The notes beneath the pieces were generated by a model. That model was given only the letters and a program-made list of their open reading frames with translations, ran no database searches and was not told the DNA's origin. From Streptomyces sp. NRRL WC-3626 (lineage in GTDB: Bacteria; Actinomycetota; Actinomycetes; Streptomycetales; Streptomycetaceae), in assembly GCF_000718785.1 (NCBI RefSeq), contig NZ_JOCA01000019.1, positions 91,753 to 155,752 of the forward strand: a DNA stretch of 64,000 nucleotides, given 5' to 3'. Every line of letters begins with the position of its first letter. The stretch's first letter is position 1. A program made the translations under genes and the position numbers. This document shows, in pieces, positions 16,351 through 26,226 of the stretch.

Positions 16351-19300
16351 ATGAGGCGCACAGAGCGCACCCGGCGCCGGGGCCTGCCCGGAAATCGGAC
16401 CACCGCCGTCGTCCTGACGGCGGCTCTCGCCGCCACCGGCATCACCTTCGCCGGCCTCGGCCTGGACCGCTCCGATTCACGCGGGGACCCCCACCGCGAC
16501 AGGAGCGCGAAGCCGGTGACCGAGGCGGCCGCCGCGTCGCGGGCGCGGGAGACCGGCGAGCTCGTCGAGGTCACCGCATCGCGTACGGCGCGCTCCACCA
16601 CGTGGGCGCGGCCCGACGGACTCATGGTCAAGCACCTGCACTCCTCACCGGTCCGGGCCAAAGCGGGCGGGGAGTGGAAGGACATCGACTACGACCTCCA
16701 CCGCACCGAGGACGGCTGGGAGCCGAAGGCGACCAACGCGCGCATGGTGTTCTCGGCCGGCTCCGAGGAGGGGTCGCCGACGCGGAAGGAACAGCGCGCG
16801 TCGCGCGCGACCGTCCGCCGCGCCTCCCTGCTCACCGGAGTCCGGGCCGCTGCGGACGAGACCGCGAACCCGCTCGTCACCCTGACCGTCGACGGCTACG
16901 ACATCCAGCTCACCTGGCCGGGCGCCGTCCCGGCCCCCGTCATCGACGGTTCACGGGCCCTGTACCCGGAGATCTTCCCGGGCGCCGATCTGGTGCTCAC
17001 GGCCGACGACGAGGGCTTCGCCCAGCTGCTCGTCCTGAAGAACCGGCAGGCGGCGGCCGACCCCCGCGCCCAGCGGCTGTCGTACGGAATCACCTCACCG
17101 GACCTGACCTTCCGGCTGGACCCGGTCACGGGGGTCCTGTCCGCCGAGAACGTCTACTCCCAGGAGATCGCGGTCTCGCCGACGCCACTGATGTGGGACA
17201 GCAGCGGAGCCCCGGCCGTGACGGACGGAGAGGTCGGCGCCACCGCGCAGCCCACCGCCTCGGAGACCCCCGGCCCCAGCGAGCCGGCCACCGACGAGCC
17301 GAGCGACAGCCCCGGTCCCACCGAGGAGCTGATCGAGACCGACGAGCAGGCCGACACCAATCCGGAGACCCTGCCCACGGCCAGCGACGGACCCGTGCCG
17401 AGCGTGTCGGAATCACCGCTGCCGTCCGTCCCGGCCGAGCCGACCCCGGCGCCGTCCCCGACCGGCCCGGCGGCGACGCTCGGCCTGGCCGGCCTGGACG
17501 GGCCCTCGCCCGACTCCCGCGGTGAGCTGGTCGAGGCCGACCTGTCCGGGGCGAACTGGATCATCTCCCCCGATCTCTCCTTCCTCGACGACCCGGCGAC
17601 CACCTATCCGGTGTTCGTCGACCCGTCGGTGAAGAAGCACACCCAGAACTGGACCACCGCCTACAGCCGCCACCCCAACGCCACGTTCTACAACGGCAAG
17701 GGGTTCAACAAGGGCGGTACGCACGAGGCGCGCGTCGGATTCGAGTCGGACACCTGGGGCACCTCGCGCTCCTACTTCAACATCGCCTTCGACAAGGACC
17801 TCAAGGGCACGAAGATCACCAGTGCGAAGCTGCGGATGCTGGAGACGTACTCCTGGTCGTGCAGCGCCCGTTCGATGAGCGTGCACCTCACCGGCGCGGT
17901 CAACGGGCACACCAACTGGAAGAACGCCCCCAAGCTGACCGACGGCAACAAGTTCGCCACCAAGAGCTTCGCGCACGGCTACAAGTCCGGCTGCCGGGAC
18001 GCCTACGAGACCTTCGACGTGAGAAAGGCCGCGCAGCAGCGCGCCGACCAGGGCAAGGACATGATCACGTTCGGGCTGCGCGCCCGCGACGAGGACTCGC
18101 AGTACGCGTGGAAGAAGTTCCGGGCCAACGGCGATCACGCACCTGTCCTGGAGCTCGTCTACAACCGCAAACCGACCATCGACTCCAAGTCCCTCGACCT
18201 CGGCCCCGACGCCAAGTGCACCACCACCGAGCCGTACGTCCGCATGGGCTCGGGCAGCCTGACCTTCACCGCACGGGGCTCCGACAAGGACAAGAACCTC
18301 GACTACCTGGACTTCGACCTGTGGCCCACCGGCAAGTGGGACACCACGGGCGACCTGCTCGGCTCCACCGGCAAGGTCTCCGTCGGCGGGGACAAGGACA
18401 CCGCACTGCGCACCACCAGCGGATTCTCGACCGGCAAGCTCACCCACGGCACGCTCTACTCCTGGCGGGTGCGCGCGGTCGACGACGCCAACTCCACCTC
18501 CGCTTGGACCCCGTCCAAGACTCCCTGCCGCTTCGTCCTCGACACCGCCGCGCCCAAACCGCCCAAGGTCAGCTCCACCGACTTCCCCAACGCCGACGGC
18601 AGTGAGAACGGCTTCGGCAACGACGCCGAGGACGCCAACTGGTCCACCAAGAAGTTCGGCACACCCGGCTCGTTCACCGTGCGCGCACTGGACACGGACG
18701 TCGTCCGCTACGAGTACGGCTTCAACTCGGCGAACTACCCGTTCTCCGTCAGCCGCACCTCCGGAACGGCCACGAGCGTCAGCGCGACACTCGCGAACGC
18801 GAAGCCGCCGACCGCCGGACCCAACGTGCTGTACGTACGCGTCGTCGACGGCGCGGGCAATGTCTCCCAGGCGACGAAGTACTTCTTCTACGTCACACCG
18901 CGCGACCAGGCCGACGCCCCCGGCGACTTCACCGGCGACAAGCTGCCGGACCTGATGGTGGTCAGCGAGGGCGGCAATCTGGTGCTGTACCCCTCCCAGG
19001 CCACCAACGACCTGGCCAAGGGCTCGGGCGACCTGGACTACTCCATGTCCGGCGCCTACCGCTCCAACCCCGCCAAGGACCCGGGCGGCGACGACCTGCC
19101 CCCGTACATCGCCGCACCCTCCGGCCACTTCAAGGGCGCCCTGATCACCCACAACGGCGACATCTACGGCGGTGACGGCCTCCAGGACCTGGTCGTCCGC
19201 GTCGGCGGCAAGCTGTGGGTCTACCCCGGTGACGGCTACGGCGCGGTCAACATCGACCGCCGGGTGGAACTGCTTCTCCCGTCCAACGCGCCCGACCCCG

Positions 19301-19836
19301 CCGCCCTCACCCAGATCGTCTCGGCGGGCGACGCCACAGGCGACGGCCGCACGGACTTCTTCGCCACCGTGGGCGAGGAGATCTGGGCCCTCACCGGCTA
19401 CCACGGCGCCACCATCGACAAGGCGATCCGTCTGTCCTCCACACCGTGGGCCGAACGGGACATCGTCACCGTGGCGGACATCAGCGGCGACGGGGTCACG
19501 GACCTGGTCTACCGCACCGACGTCTCGGGCCGGCTCCTCTTCCGCAAGGGCATCAAGGCCGCAGGCGGTGGAACCGACCTGACCTCCCTGGCCTCCGCCG
19601 CGAACTCCGCCGACGGCGTCGACGCCGTCTACGGCGCCTCCGGCTGGGGCAGCTCCAGCATCTACCTGCTCATCGGCACGCCGGACGCCAACGGCGACGC
19701 GATCCCCGACATCTGGACCGTGCGCACCGACGGAACCGTACGGTTCTACGCGGGCGGCAGGACCGTCCTGTCCGGATCCGGCACGGAGATCATCGGGACG
19801 GCCTCCTACTGGAAGACACGTATCGCCATCGGCTGA
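16351..19836 (+). CDS. Secreted DNRLRE-domain and FG-GAP-repeat protein
   Basis: 1161 residues. An N-terminal signal segment (TTAVVLTAALAATGITFAGL) is followed by a beta-rich region, a Pro/Glu/Ser/Thr-rich linker (about 290–390), and a DNRLRE-like domain (about 425–610, FYNGKGFNKGGTHEARVGFE to APVLELVYN). A fibronectin-like region comes next, then C-terminal FG-GAP/VCBS-type repeats with calcium-loop-like motifs such as GDATGDGRTDFF, DISGDGVTDLVY and DANGDAIPDIWT. Proteins like this often lie beside RHS genes in Streptomyces. It may serve as a surface partner or substrate-binding module; the exact role is unknown. The ATG at 16351 follows GGGGAAGGGGAA. Ends at a strong bidirectional hairpin. 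Confidence 0.8.
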   Translation: MRRTERTRRRGLPGNRTTAVVLTAALAATGITFAGLGLDRSDSRGDPHRDRSAKPVTEAAAASRARETGELVEVTASRTARSTTWARPDGLMVKHLHSSPVRAKAGGEWKDIDYDLHRTEDGWEPKATNARMVFSAGSEEGSPTRKEQRASRATVRRASLLTGVRAAADETANPLVTLTVDGYDIQLTWPGAVPAPVIDGSRALYPEIFPGADLVLTADDEGFAQLLVLKNRQAAADPRAQRLSYGITSPDLTFRLDPVTGVLSAENVYSQEIAVSPTPLMWDSSGAPAVTDGEVGATAQPTASETPGPSEPATDEPSDSPGPTEELIETDEQADTNPETLPTASDGPVPSVSESPLPSVPAEPTPAPSPTGPAATLGLAGLDGPSPDSRGELVEADLSGANWIISPDLSFLDDPATTYPVFVDPSVKKHTQNWTTAYSRHPNATFYNGKGFNKGGTHEARVGFESDTWGTSRSYFNIAFDKDLKGTKITSAKLRMLETYSWSCSARSMSVHLTGAVNGHTNWKNAPKLTDGNKFATKSFAHGYKSGCRDAYETFDVRKAAQQRADQGKDMITFGLRARDEDSQYAWKKFRANGDHAPVLELVYNRKPTIDSKSLDLGPDAKCTTTEPYVRMGSGSLTFTARGSDKDKNLDYLDFDLWPTGKWDTTGDLLGSTGKVSVGGDKDTALRTTSGFSTGKLTHGTLYSWRVRAVDDANSTSAWTPSKTPCRFVLDTAAPKPPKVSSTDFPNADGSENGFGNDAEDANWSTKKFGTPGSFTVRALDTDVVRYEYGFNSANYPFSVSRTSGTATSVSATLANAKPPTAGPNVLYVRVVDGAGNVSQATKYFFYVTPRDQADAPGDFTGDKLPDLMVVSEGGNLVLYPSQATNDLAKGSGDLDYSMSGAYRSNPAKDPGGDDLPPYIAAPSGHFKGALITHNGDIYGGDGLQDLVVRVGGKLWVYPGDGYGAVNIDRRVELLLPSNAPDPAALTQIVSAGDATGDGRTDFFATVGEEIWALTGYHGATIDKAIRLSSTPWAERDIVTVADISGDGVTDLVYRTDVSGRLLFRKGIKAAGGGTDLTSLASAANSADGVDAVYGASGWGSSSIYLLIGTPDANGDAIPDIWTVRTDGTVRFYAGGRTVLSGSGTEIIGTASYWKTRIAIG

Positions 19837-19840
19837 GCAC

Positions 19841-19886
19841 AACGGGTGAGGGCCACCGAAGTGTTCTTCGGCGGCCGTCACCCGTT
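19841..19886. terminator. Bidirectional hairpin between converging genes
   Basis: Arms of 9, 4 and 6 bp (AACGGGTGA, GGCC, CCGAAG and complements) with single mismatches between them and a TGTT loop. It lies between the DNRLRE gene (stop 19836) and the acyltransferase gene (stop 19894). Confidence 0.75.
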
Positions 19887-19893
19887 TGCCGTG

Positions 19894-21186
19894 TCAGCCC
19901 CGCCGCGAGCCGGACGTGCCCGGCTGGGGGCGCTTCCTCTTGGCGCCGTTCGGCCACAGGCGTGGCCTGCGTTTGGCGCCGAGGTCCTCGACCCAGCCCA
20001 CGGTGAGGATCATCAGGCCGATGAGCGGCCAGACCAGGGCGAACGTCCAGAGGGTGTACGTGCTGTCCAGGGCGGACGCCGCCTTCTCGCTCTGCATGAA
20101 CGGGAGGCGGTACAGCAGGTCGATGATCGGGAACGTCGCCATGATCATCATGTTGTGCCACAGGTAGATGGTGACGGCCCGGTTGTTGGACAGGGTCACC
20201 AGCTTGTCCCAGTTCGCCAGACGGCCCGGGAGTTCACTCCAGGACGGGGAGTACTGGAGCAGGATCACCACGAAGCCGAAGGACCAGGCGGCGTCGGCCA
20301 TCGGGATGTCGTTGAGGTCCCAGCCCGAGGAGCCGAGGTGGTTCGAGGCCCAGCACAGGCCGAAGGCCATCACCAGGGACGCGCAGGAGACGGTGACGTA
20401 GCGCGGGATCCGCTTCAGCATGCCGTCGTGGTGGGCGAAGCCCAGGATCCAGCAGCCGCCGTAGACCGCGAAGTCCGTGACCGCGTTGCCCAGTTCGCCG
20501 GGGATGGTGACCAGGCCGGTGCCGACGACCGCCGTCAGGCCGAGCGGCGCGAGCAGCGTCGGCCAGGGGGCCCGCCGGAACAGCCAGAGCAGCAGCGGCG
20601 ACGCGAAGACGAACCACAGGTAGGCGCGCAGGTACCACAGCGGCCCGACCGTCTCCTCCGCCCAGGTGCTCTCCAGCGGGCCGATGACTCCGGCGTCCAC
20701 CGGGTAGGGCGGGGCGCCGAACGGGAAGACGTAGTTGACCAGGCTCACCAGGCCCCAGACGCCGTCCTGGTCCGGGTCCTTCGAGGGGCTCCAGTGGGTC
20801 AGGAACAGCAGGACCAGGACGACCGCGCCGAACGCCCACATCGGCGGCAGCAGCCGGCGGACCCGCCCGCGGATCACACCCCACGCCGGACGCTTCAGCG
20901 AGCGTGCCATCAGCGAGCCGGCCAGGGCGAACATCACGCCCATCGACGGGAACAGCACCGACAGCCAGGCCCAGCCGAACAGGTGGTAGACCACGACGCG
21001 GACCAGGGCGATGGAGCGCAGCAGGTCGAGGTAGCGGTCGCGGCCCGGCTTTCCGGGCGCCGGGGCGGGTGCGGGTTCGGGGGCGGGCTCGGTCGTGTGC
21101 TGCGGCGGGACGTCGGCGTACGGCGTGCCGTACGGTCCTGCCGGTTCCGGGCTCGTGCCCGTACCGGTCGTGTATCCGTGGGTCAT
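19894..21186 (-). CDS. Acyltransferase-3 family membrane protein of the mat operon
   Basis: 430 residues. A ~50-residue Pro/Ala-rich cytoplasmic N-terminus is followed by about 10 membrane helices of the acyltransferase-3 family, with the expected Arg and His near the first helix (YLDLLRSIALVRVVVYHLFG). The family transfers acyl groups from the cytoplasm to sugars at or across the membrane. The ATG at 21186 overlaps the matB stop by 4 bp (ATGA), so it is co-translated with the glycan synthase. The natural inference is O-acylation or export of the MatB product, comparable to IcaC next to IcaA in staphylococci. It is last in the operon and ends at the hairpin at 19841–19886. Confidence 0.82.
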   Translation of the reverse strand: MTHGYTTGTGTSPEPAGPYGTPYADVPPQHTTEPAPEPAPAPAPGKPGRDRYLDLLRSIALVRVVVYHLFGWAWLSVLFPSMGVMFALAGSLMARSLKRPAWGVIRGRVRRLLPPMWAFGAVVLVLLFLTHWSPSKDPDQDGVWGLVSLVNYVFPFGAPPYPVDAGVIGPLESTWAEETVGPLWYLRAYLWFVFASPLLLWLFRRAPWPTLLAPLGLTAVVGTGLVTIPGELGNAVTDFAVYGGCWILGFAHHDGMLKRIPRYVTVSCASLVMAFGLCWASNHLGSSGWDLNDIPMADAAWSFGFVVILLQYSPSWSELPGRLANWDKLVTLSNNRAVTIYLWHNMMIMATFPIIDLLYRLPFMQSEKAASALDSTYTLWTFALVWPLIGLMILTVGWVEDLGAKRRPRLWPNGAKRKRPQPGTSGSRRG

Positions 21187-23381
21187 GCCACGGGCCTCCG
21201 ATCATCGCTGCGCCGGTTCTGGCTCGGCACCCCGTCGGCGACGGGTGCTCCGACCACGCCGGTGCGCCGCAGTTTCTGCCAGCGCAGGCGGCCGCCGGTG
21301 AGCGCGGTGATCCAGGACTGGAGCAGCACGACGTACATGAGCTGGCGGTACAGGATCTGCTGCAGCGGCAGCGAGATCAGATGGGTCATGCGTTCGCGGT
21401 CGAGGCGGAAGGCGTACGCCGCGCAGACCGCCTGGATGGCCAGGACGCCCAGCCAGGCCACGATCGTCTTCTGGGTCGGGCCGAAGACGATGCCGTAGAG
21501 GAGGAAGACGTCGATGAGCGGGGCGAGGAGCGGGGCCACCACCATGAACAGGGAGACGAAGGGCAGGCCCACGCGGCCGAAGCGGCCCGAGGGGCCCTTC
21601 TCGATCAGGGAGCGGCGGTGCTTCCAGATCGCCTGCATGGTGCCGTACGACCAGCGGTAGCGCTGGGACCACAGCTGCTGGACGGTCTCCGGGGCCTCGG
21701 TCCAGGCGCGGGCGTTCTCGGCGTAGACGACCCGCCAGCCGGCGCGGTGCAGTGCCATGGTGACGTCGGTGTCCTCGGCGAGGGTGTCCTCGCTCATGCC
21801 GCCGATGGGCTCCAGGGCGGAGCGGCGGAAGGCGCCGACCGCGCCGGGGATGGTCGGCATGCAGCCGAGGATGTCGTACATACGGCGGTCGAGGTTGAAG
21901 CCCATCACGTACTCGATGTGCTGCCAGGCGCCGATGAGGCTGTCCTTGTTGCCGACCTTCGCGTTGCCCGCCACCGCGCCGACCCTCGGGTCGCCGAAGG
22001 GCTGGACGAGTTCGCGGACGGTGGACGGCTCGAAGACGGTGTCGCCGTCCATCATCACGACGATGTCGTAGCGGGCGTTGGCCAGGCCCCGGTTGAGGGC
22101 GGCCGGCTTACCGGCGTTGAGCTGCCGGATCACCCGTACGTTGGGCAGGCCCATCGCCTCGACGATACGGGCGGTGCCGTCGGTGGAACCGTCGTCGATG
22201 ACGAGGACCTCGATCGGGTGCTCGCTCGCCATGAGTGAGTTGACGGTGTTCTCGATGCACTTGGCCTCGTTGTACGCCGGCACGAGCACCGTCACCGGTT
22301 CGCTGACCGGCGGGCCCCAGCGGAAGCCCTTGCGGCGCACCCGGCGGGCGTGGAAGCCGGAGAGGACGAGCATCAGGACGAAGCGGGCGATGACCAGGGT
22401 GCCGATGATCGCGAGGCCGACCACCAGGACTCCGGTGATGTTCTCCGAGGCCTGGACCAGGAAGATCCACGCCTTGCCCTTCCAGAGTTCGGCGCCGGTG
22501 ACGGGGCTGTGGGCGCTGGGCGCGTCCAGGGCCTCGGTGAGGTTCTCGAACGCGTAGCCCTCGTCCTTCATGTCGGGCAGGAACGTGTCGAGCGCCGCCA
22601 CGGTCTGGCTGCGGTCGCCGCCGGAGTCGTGCATCAGGACGATGGCGCCCTTGCCGCCGTGCGGTGTGGCGCGGCGGATGATCTCGTGGACGCCGGGCCG
22701 CTTCCAGTCCTCGCTGTCGGTGTTGTTGACGACGGTGAGGTAGCCGCGGCTGCCGATGTACTGGGTGATCGGCCAGGACTTGTTGTCCATGGCGTCGGCG
22801 TACGAGGAGTACGGCGGACGGAAGAGCGAGGTGCGGATACCGGCCGCGCCGGTGATCGCCAGCTGGTTCTGCGACAGCTCCCAGTCGATGCGCCTCTTGG
22901 ACTGGAGGGAGAGATCGGGGTGGTTGAAGGTGTGCAGGCCGATCTCGTGGCCCTCGTCGACCATGCGCCTGACCAGGTCCGGGTAGCGGGAGGCCATGGT
23001 GCCGGTGACGAAGAAGACCGCGTGCGCGTCGTGCTTCTTCAGCACGTCGAGGACCTTCGGGGTCCAGGTGGGGTCCGGGCCGTCGTCGAAGGTGAGGACG
23101 AGACGGTGGTCGGGGATGCGCAGGCCCTCGGTGTGTCCCGCGCGGGCGTCGATGACCGGGCCGCCCTCCAGTATCTTCTCCGGCACCTGTGTGGTGGGCG
23201 CGGGACTCTGGATGCGGTGGTCGGCGAGGATCTCGCTGTGCACATAGCCGCGCAGCATGAGCATCGCGGCCAGGGCGACGAGGACGAGCACGGGGAGCAG
23301 CAGGCGCAAGGGCACACGGCGGCGCGGGGCGCCGTCGCGGGGCCGGCGGGTGGCCCTGCGACGGTGGGAACGGGATGCCAT
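21183..23381 (-). CDS. matB: MatB: bifunctional polysaccharide deacetylase / GT2 glycan synthase
   Basis: 732 residues. A basic N-terminus and one membrane helix (about 24–44) precede an extracellular NodB deacetylase domain (TFDDGPD at 97–103; zinc His150 and His154 in HTFNHPD; FRPPYSSY). Another helix leads to a cytoplasmic processive GT2 domain (VIDDGSTDGT, MMDGDTVFEP, EDTDV, and the QRYRW motif), then C-terminal helices. This fuses PgaA/PgaB-like deacetylase and PgaC/IcaA-like synthase activities in one chain. In S. coelicolor and S. lividans MatAB makes a poly-beta-1,6-GlcNAc-like coat needed for mycelial aggregation. ATG at 23381 overlaps the matA stop by one base (TGATG). Confidence 0.88.
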   Translation of the reverse strand: MASRSHRRRATRRPRDGAPRRRVPLRLLLPVLVLVALAAMLMLRGYVHSEILADHRIQSPAPTTQVPEKILEGGPVIDARAGHTEGLRIPDHRLVLTFDDGPDPTWTPKVLDVLKKHDAHAVFFVTGTMASRYPDLVRRMVDEGHEIGLHTFNHPDLSLQSKRRIDWELSQNQLAITGAAGIRTSLFRPPYSSYADAMDNKSWPITQYIGSRGYLTVVNNTDSEDWKRPGVHEIIRRATPHGGKGAIVLMHDSGGDRSQTVAALDTFLPDMKDEGYAFENLTEALDAPSAHSPVTGAELWKGKAWIFLVQASENITGVLVVGLAIIGTLVIARFVLMLVLSGFHARRVRRKGFRWGPPVSEPVTVLVPAYNEAKCIENTVNSLMASEHPIEVLVIDDGSTDGTARIVEAMGLPNVRVIRQLNAGKPAALNRGLANARYDIVVMMDGDTVFEPSTVRELVQPFGDPRVGAVAGNAKVGNKDSLIGAWQHIEYVMGFNLDRRMYDILGCMPTIPGAVGAFRRSALEPIGGMSEDTLAEDTDVTMALHRAGWRVVYAENARAWTEAPETVQQLWSQRYRWSYGTMQAIWKHRRSLIEKGPSGRFGRVGLPFVSLFMVVAPLLAPLIDVFLLYGIVFGPTQKTIVAWLGVLAIQAVCAAYAFRLDRERMTHLISLPLQQILYRQLMYVVLLQSWITALTGGRLRWQKLRRTGVVGAPVADGVPSQNRRSDDRRPVA

Positions 23382-25003
23382 CAGACGACGTTCTCCGGGG
23401 ACGGTGCGGCGGGAGTGGTGGACGTGGCCGGCGGGGCGGCGGAGCCGTCGGAGACGACGACCGGCTGACCGGCGGGCGCACCGGCGACGCGGGGGTCGCT
23501 GCCGTCGGCCGTGGGAGCGGTCGTCACGGGGTCGGGTTCTTCCGACACCGGCGGGCTCGCGGGCGCCGTGCTCACGGTGTCGCCCGAGGGTGTGGAGGTG
23601 GTGTCGCCACCCCCACCGGTGGCCGGCTTTCCGGTGTCGTTCCGCCGGGTCGCCGTGGGTGACGGGTCGACGGATCCGGGCCGGTCCGCGGTGCTGCCCG
23701 CCCCGCCGCCCGTCGCGGGCGCGGTGGCGCCGGGCGCGGTGGCGGTGGGGGCGCCGGTGGTCGGCGTGCTGCCGGGGGTCTCGTCGGCGCCGGCGCTGGG
23801 CGGGGTGTCCGTCTCGGCCGGCTCGGGCGTGGTCTCGACCTGGCTCGCGGGCTTGTCCTCCTGGCCCGGTACGGGCATCCAGGGGGCGTCGGAGTTTCCG
23901 GACAGCAGCGTGGCGACCATGACGACGGCGTAACCGGCGCAGGCGAGGCCCACGGCCATGCCGATACGGCGGTAGAGGCGGCTGCGGCGTCCGGACTCGT
24001 CGACGAACACGGGTCCGGCGGCGGCCTCCTGCCCTCCGCCCGCCCGGCCCGGGGCTGCCCGGCGCAGCTCCAGGCCTTCCCCTATCTGTACGGAGTCGAG
24101 CTGGACGGTGACCTCGTGCGGATCGTGGGTGGCGGCGCCGGAATCACCGGCGTCCTCCTGCCACGGGTCGCGGACGGTCGCGCGGGAGGCGGGCTTCGGC
24201 AGCCCGGTCGGGGCGCCGGTGCCGGCGGTCGCCGGGGAGCCGGGGGCGCCGGTGCCGGTGGCCGGCGGGAAGACGGCGGTCGCGGGGTCGGCGGACGCGG
24301 GGCGGGGCCCGCCGGCCACGGGACGGCCGAGGCCGCCCGGGGCACCGGACGGCCGACGCCCGGTGGCCGGCTGGAAGACGGAGGTCTCGGCCTCGGACGA
24401 CGGCCCGTTCGCCGGGCCGGACGCGGAACGGCCGAGACCGGTCGCGGCACCGGACGGCGGGCGTCCGGTGACGGGCGGGAAGACGGAGGTCTCGGCCTCC
24501 GAGGACGCGGACGGGGAGCCGTTCGCGGGGCTTCCGGGCGCGGGGCGGCCGACGCCGGACGACGGACGCCGGGGCGCCGTCGGGGCGCCGGGGCGGCCGG
24601 AGTCGTACGGCGGGCGCGGCCCGCCCTGCCGGGGGGCGGGACCCGTCGGCCGGTCGCCGGGGGTGCCGCCCGGGTCGCGGGGGACCCGCAGGGCCGTGGT
24701 GCGTTCGGCGTCCCAGGGGCTCTCCCGCGCGTCCCGGGACGGTGTCGCGGGGCCGCCGGAGGGGGGCTCCGCGCGGTGCGTGGTGGCGTCGGGCAGGACC
24801 TGGGTCCTGTCGGTTCCGCCGGGGAAGACTCCGAGGCGGGCCCAGCGGTCCTCGAGGGAGTCGGGACCCGTGCCGGGTCTGACGGGCTTCTCGTTCAGGG
24901 GAAGGACCCGCGTCTCCCGCGGGTCCTCGTCCTCGGTGTTCTCGCCGGACGCCCCGACGCCCTCAGGCCGATCCGGTTGGGCGTCTTCTGGCCAATTTCT
25001 CAC
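23381..25003 (-). CDS. matA: MatA: single-pass membrane protein of the mycelial aggregation locus
   Basis: 540 residues from the GTG at 25003 (MRNWPED), chosen because GGGGGGAAG lies 9 nt upstream; the open frame extends to 25117 but without a good site. A long disordered cytoplasmic part, rich in Pro, Gly, Ala and Ser with repeated phrases (SSEAETSVF appears twice, with TAVFPPATG-like variants), precedes one membrane helix at about 345–368 (GMAVGLACAGYAVVMVATLL). A Thr/Pro-rich extracellular tail follows. It has no enzyme motif. By position and coupling to matB it is MatA, presumably a partner or localisation factor for the synthase. Confidence 0.78.
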   Translation of the reverse strand: MRNWPEDAQPDRPEGVGASGENTEDEDPRETRVLPLNEKPVRPGTGPDSLEDRWARLGVFPGGTDRTQVLPDATTHRAEPPSGGPATPSRDARESPWDAERTTALRVPRDPGGTPGDRPTGPAPRQGGPRPPYDSGRPGAPTAPRRPSSGVGRPAPGSPANGSPSASSEAETSVFPPVTGRPPSGAATGLGRSASGPANGPSSEAETSVFQPATGRRPSGAPGGLGRPVAGGPRPASADPATAVFPPATGTGAPGSPATAGTGAPTGLPKPASRATVRDPWQEDAGDSGAATHDPHEVTVQLDSVQIGEGLELRRAAPGRAGGGQEAAAGPVFVDESGRRSRLYRRIGMAVGLACAGYAVVMVATLLSGNSDAPWMPVPGQEDKPASQVETTPEPAETDTPPSAGADETPGSTPTTGAPTATAPGATAPATGGGAGSTADRPGSVDPSPTATRRNDTGKPATGGGGDTTSTPSGDTVSTAPASPPVSEEPDPVTTAPTADGSDPRVAGAPAGQPVVVSDGSAAPPATSTTPAAPSPENVV

Positions 25004-25180
25004 GCGCACGCACTTCCCCCCACAGGACTTACCGGCGCGCACACGACCGAGCCCTCGTCGTCGGACCGGGCCCCCACCCGCTCCGAGCGCCCCGTTTATC
25101 ACACTGAGCTCGGGCATTGAATGTAGCGCACGCGGAGGTTCTGTGTTTCCGGGGCAGTCATTCGTGTCAGTAGCGAGACA

Positions 25181-26143
25181 TCAGTGGGCTGCCATGGCGA
25201 CAATATCCAGTTTGGGTATCCATGCGCCCTCGGGCCGCCGCAGCCAGCCCTCCTCGGCGGCGACGAGTGCCGCGGCCCGCCGCAGAGCGTCCAGACCGGG
25301 ATGAAGCATCCCTTTCCGCCACACAAGAGACACGGGTGAGAGCGGGACGGGGTCCACCAAAGGGCGTAGAACCGTCGCCGGAAGTGGCGGAAAGTCGACT
25401 ACGGCAAGGATCGGATGGCGGGTCCTCCTCATGATCCGCTGGAACTCCTCGTCCCCCACGGCCAGCGGAGCGGGCGGCGCGAGGGCGATTCCCCGCCCCT
25501 CGAAGAGGGCCCGCGCGAGGTCCGTCCACTCCGGGGTACGGGGGTTGCCGGCGCCCGCGTAGACCGTCTCGCCGGCGAGCGCGGCGAGCGGCACCTCGGG
25601 CCGCGCGGCCAGCGGGTGGTCCTCGGGCAGGACGACCGCCATCGGCTCGTAGCGCACGGGCCGGTGCTCCAGCCCCGACCGCAGTGCGGGGGCGAGGCCC
25701 GCGAAGCGTCCGAACGAGGCGTCGAGCCGGCCCGCGAGCACCTCCCCCGCGGCCCAGGTCAGTCCGCTCTCGTAGCGGGCCATCAGCTCGTGACCGGGGG
25801 CGAGTTCGCGGGCCCGGTGCAGCACCAGACGCGGGGTGATCAGGCCCGGGGAGTTGAGGTCGACCAGCAGGGGGCGGGCCCGGCCGGCGGCGGCGAGGAG
25901 GTCGTCCTGCGCCTGGAGCACCGCGCGGGCGTACGGCAGCAGGCGTTCGCCGTCGGCGGTGAGGGTCACGTGCCGGGTGGTGCGTACGAACAGCTCGCCG
26001 CCCAGCTCCCGTTCCAGCCGCCGTACGTCCCTGCTGAGGGCCTGCTGGGCGACATAGAGACGGGCGGCGGCACGGGTGAAGTGCAGCTCCTCGGCGACGG
26101 TCACGAAGGCACGCAGGAGACGGGGGTCGACGTGGGCGGACAT
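25181..26143 (-). CDS. LysR-family transcriptional regulator
   Basis: 320 residues. An N-terminal winged helix-turn-helix (LLRAFVTVAEELHFTRAAARLYVAQQALSRDVRRLE, residues 9–45) is followed by a two-lobe effector domain. It is divergent from the MFS gene at 26227 with 83 bp between the starts, the usual layout for a LysR regulator controlling the neighbouring transporter and itself. The effector is unknown. ATG at 26143. Confidence 0.85.
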   Translation of the reverse strand: MSAHVDPRLLRAFVTVAEELHFTRAAARLYVAQQALSRDVRRLERELGGELFVRTTRHVTLTADGERLLPYARAVLQAQDDLLAAAGRARPLLVDLNSPGLITPRLVLHRARELAPGHELMARYESGLTWAAGEVLAGRLDASFGRFAGLAPALRSGLEHRPVRYEPMAVVLPEDHPLAARPEVPLAALAGETVYAGAGNPRTPEWTDLARALFEGRGIALAPPAPLAVGDEEFQRIMRRTRHPILAVVDFPPLPATVLRPLVDPVPLSPVSLVWRKGMLHPGLDALRRAAALVAAEEGWLRRPEGAWIPKLDIVAMAAH

Positions 26144-26226
26144 CCCGTGAATTTACAACAGGAGTGCGTCAATCGGCGCAGGGAAGGTGTTGGACCCCGC
26201 ACGTGAGCGGGGGCGACGGTGGTGTC

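Noticed and set aside
17413..19881. Antisense frame of about 820 codons opposite the DNRLRE gene
   Set aside because: It is Val/Gly/Arg-rich low-complexity sequence with no recognisable motif; the plus-strand gene has clear domains.
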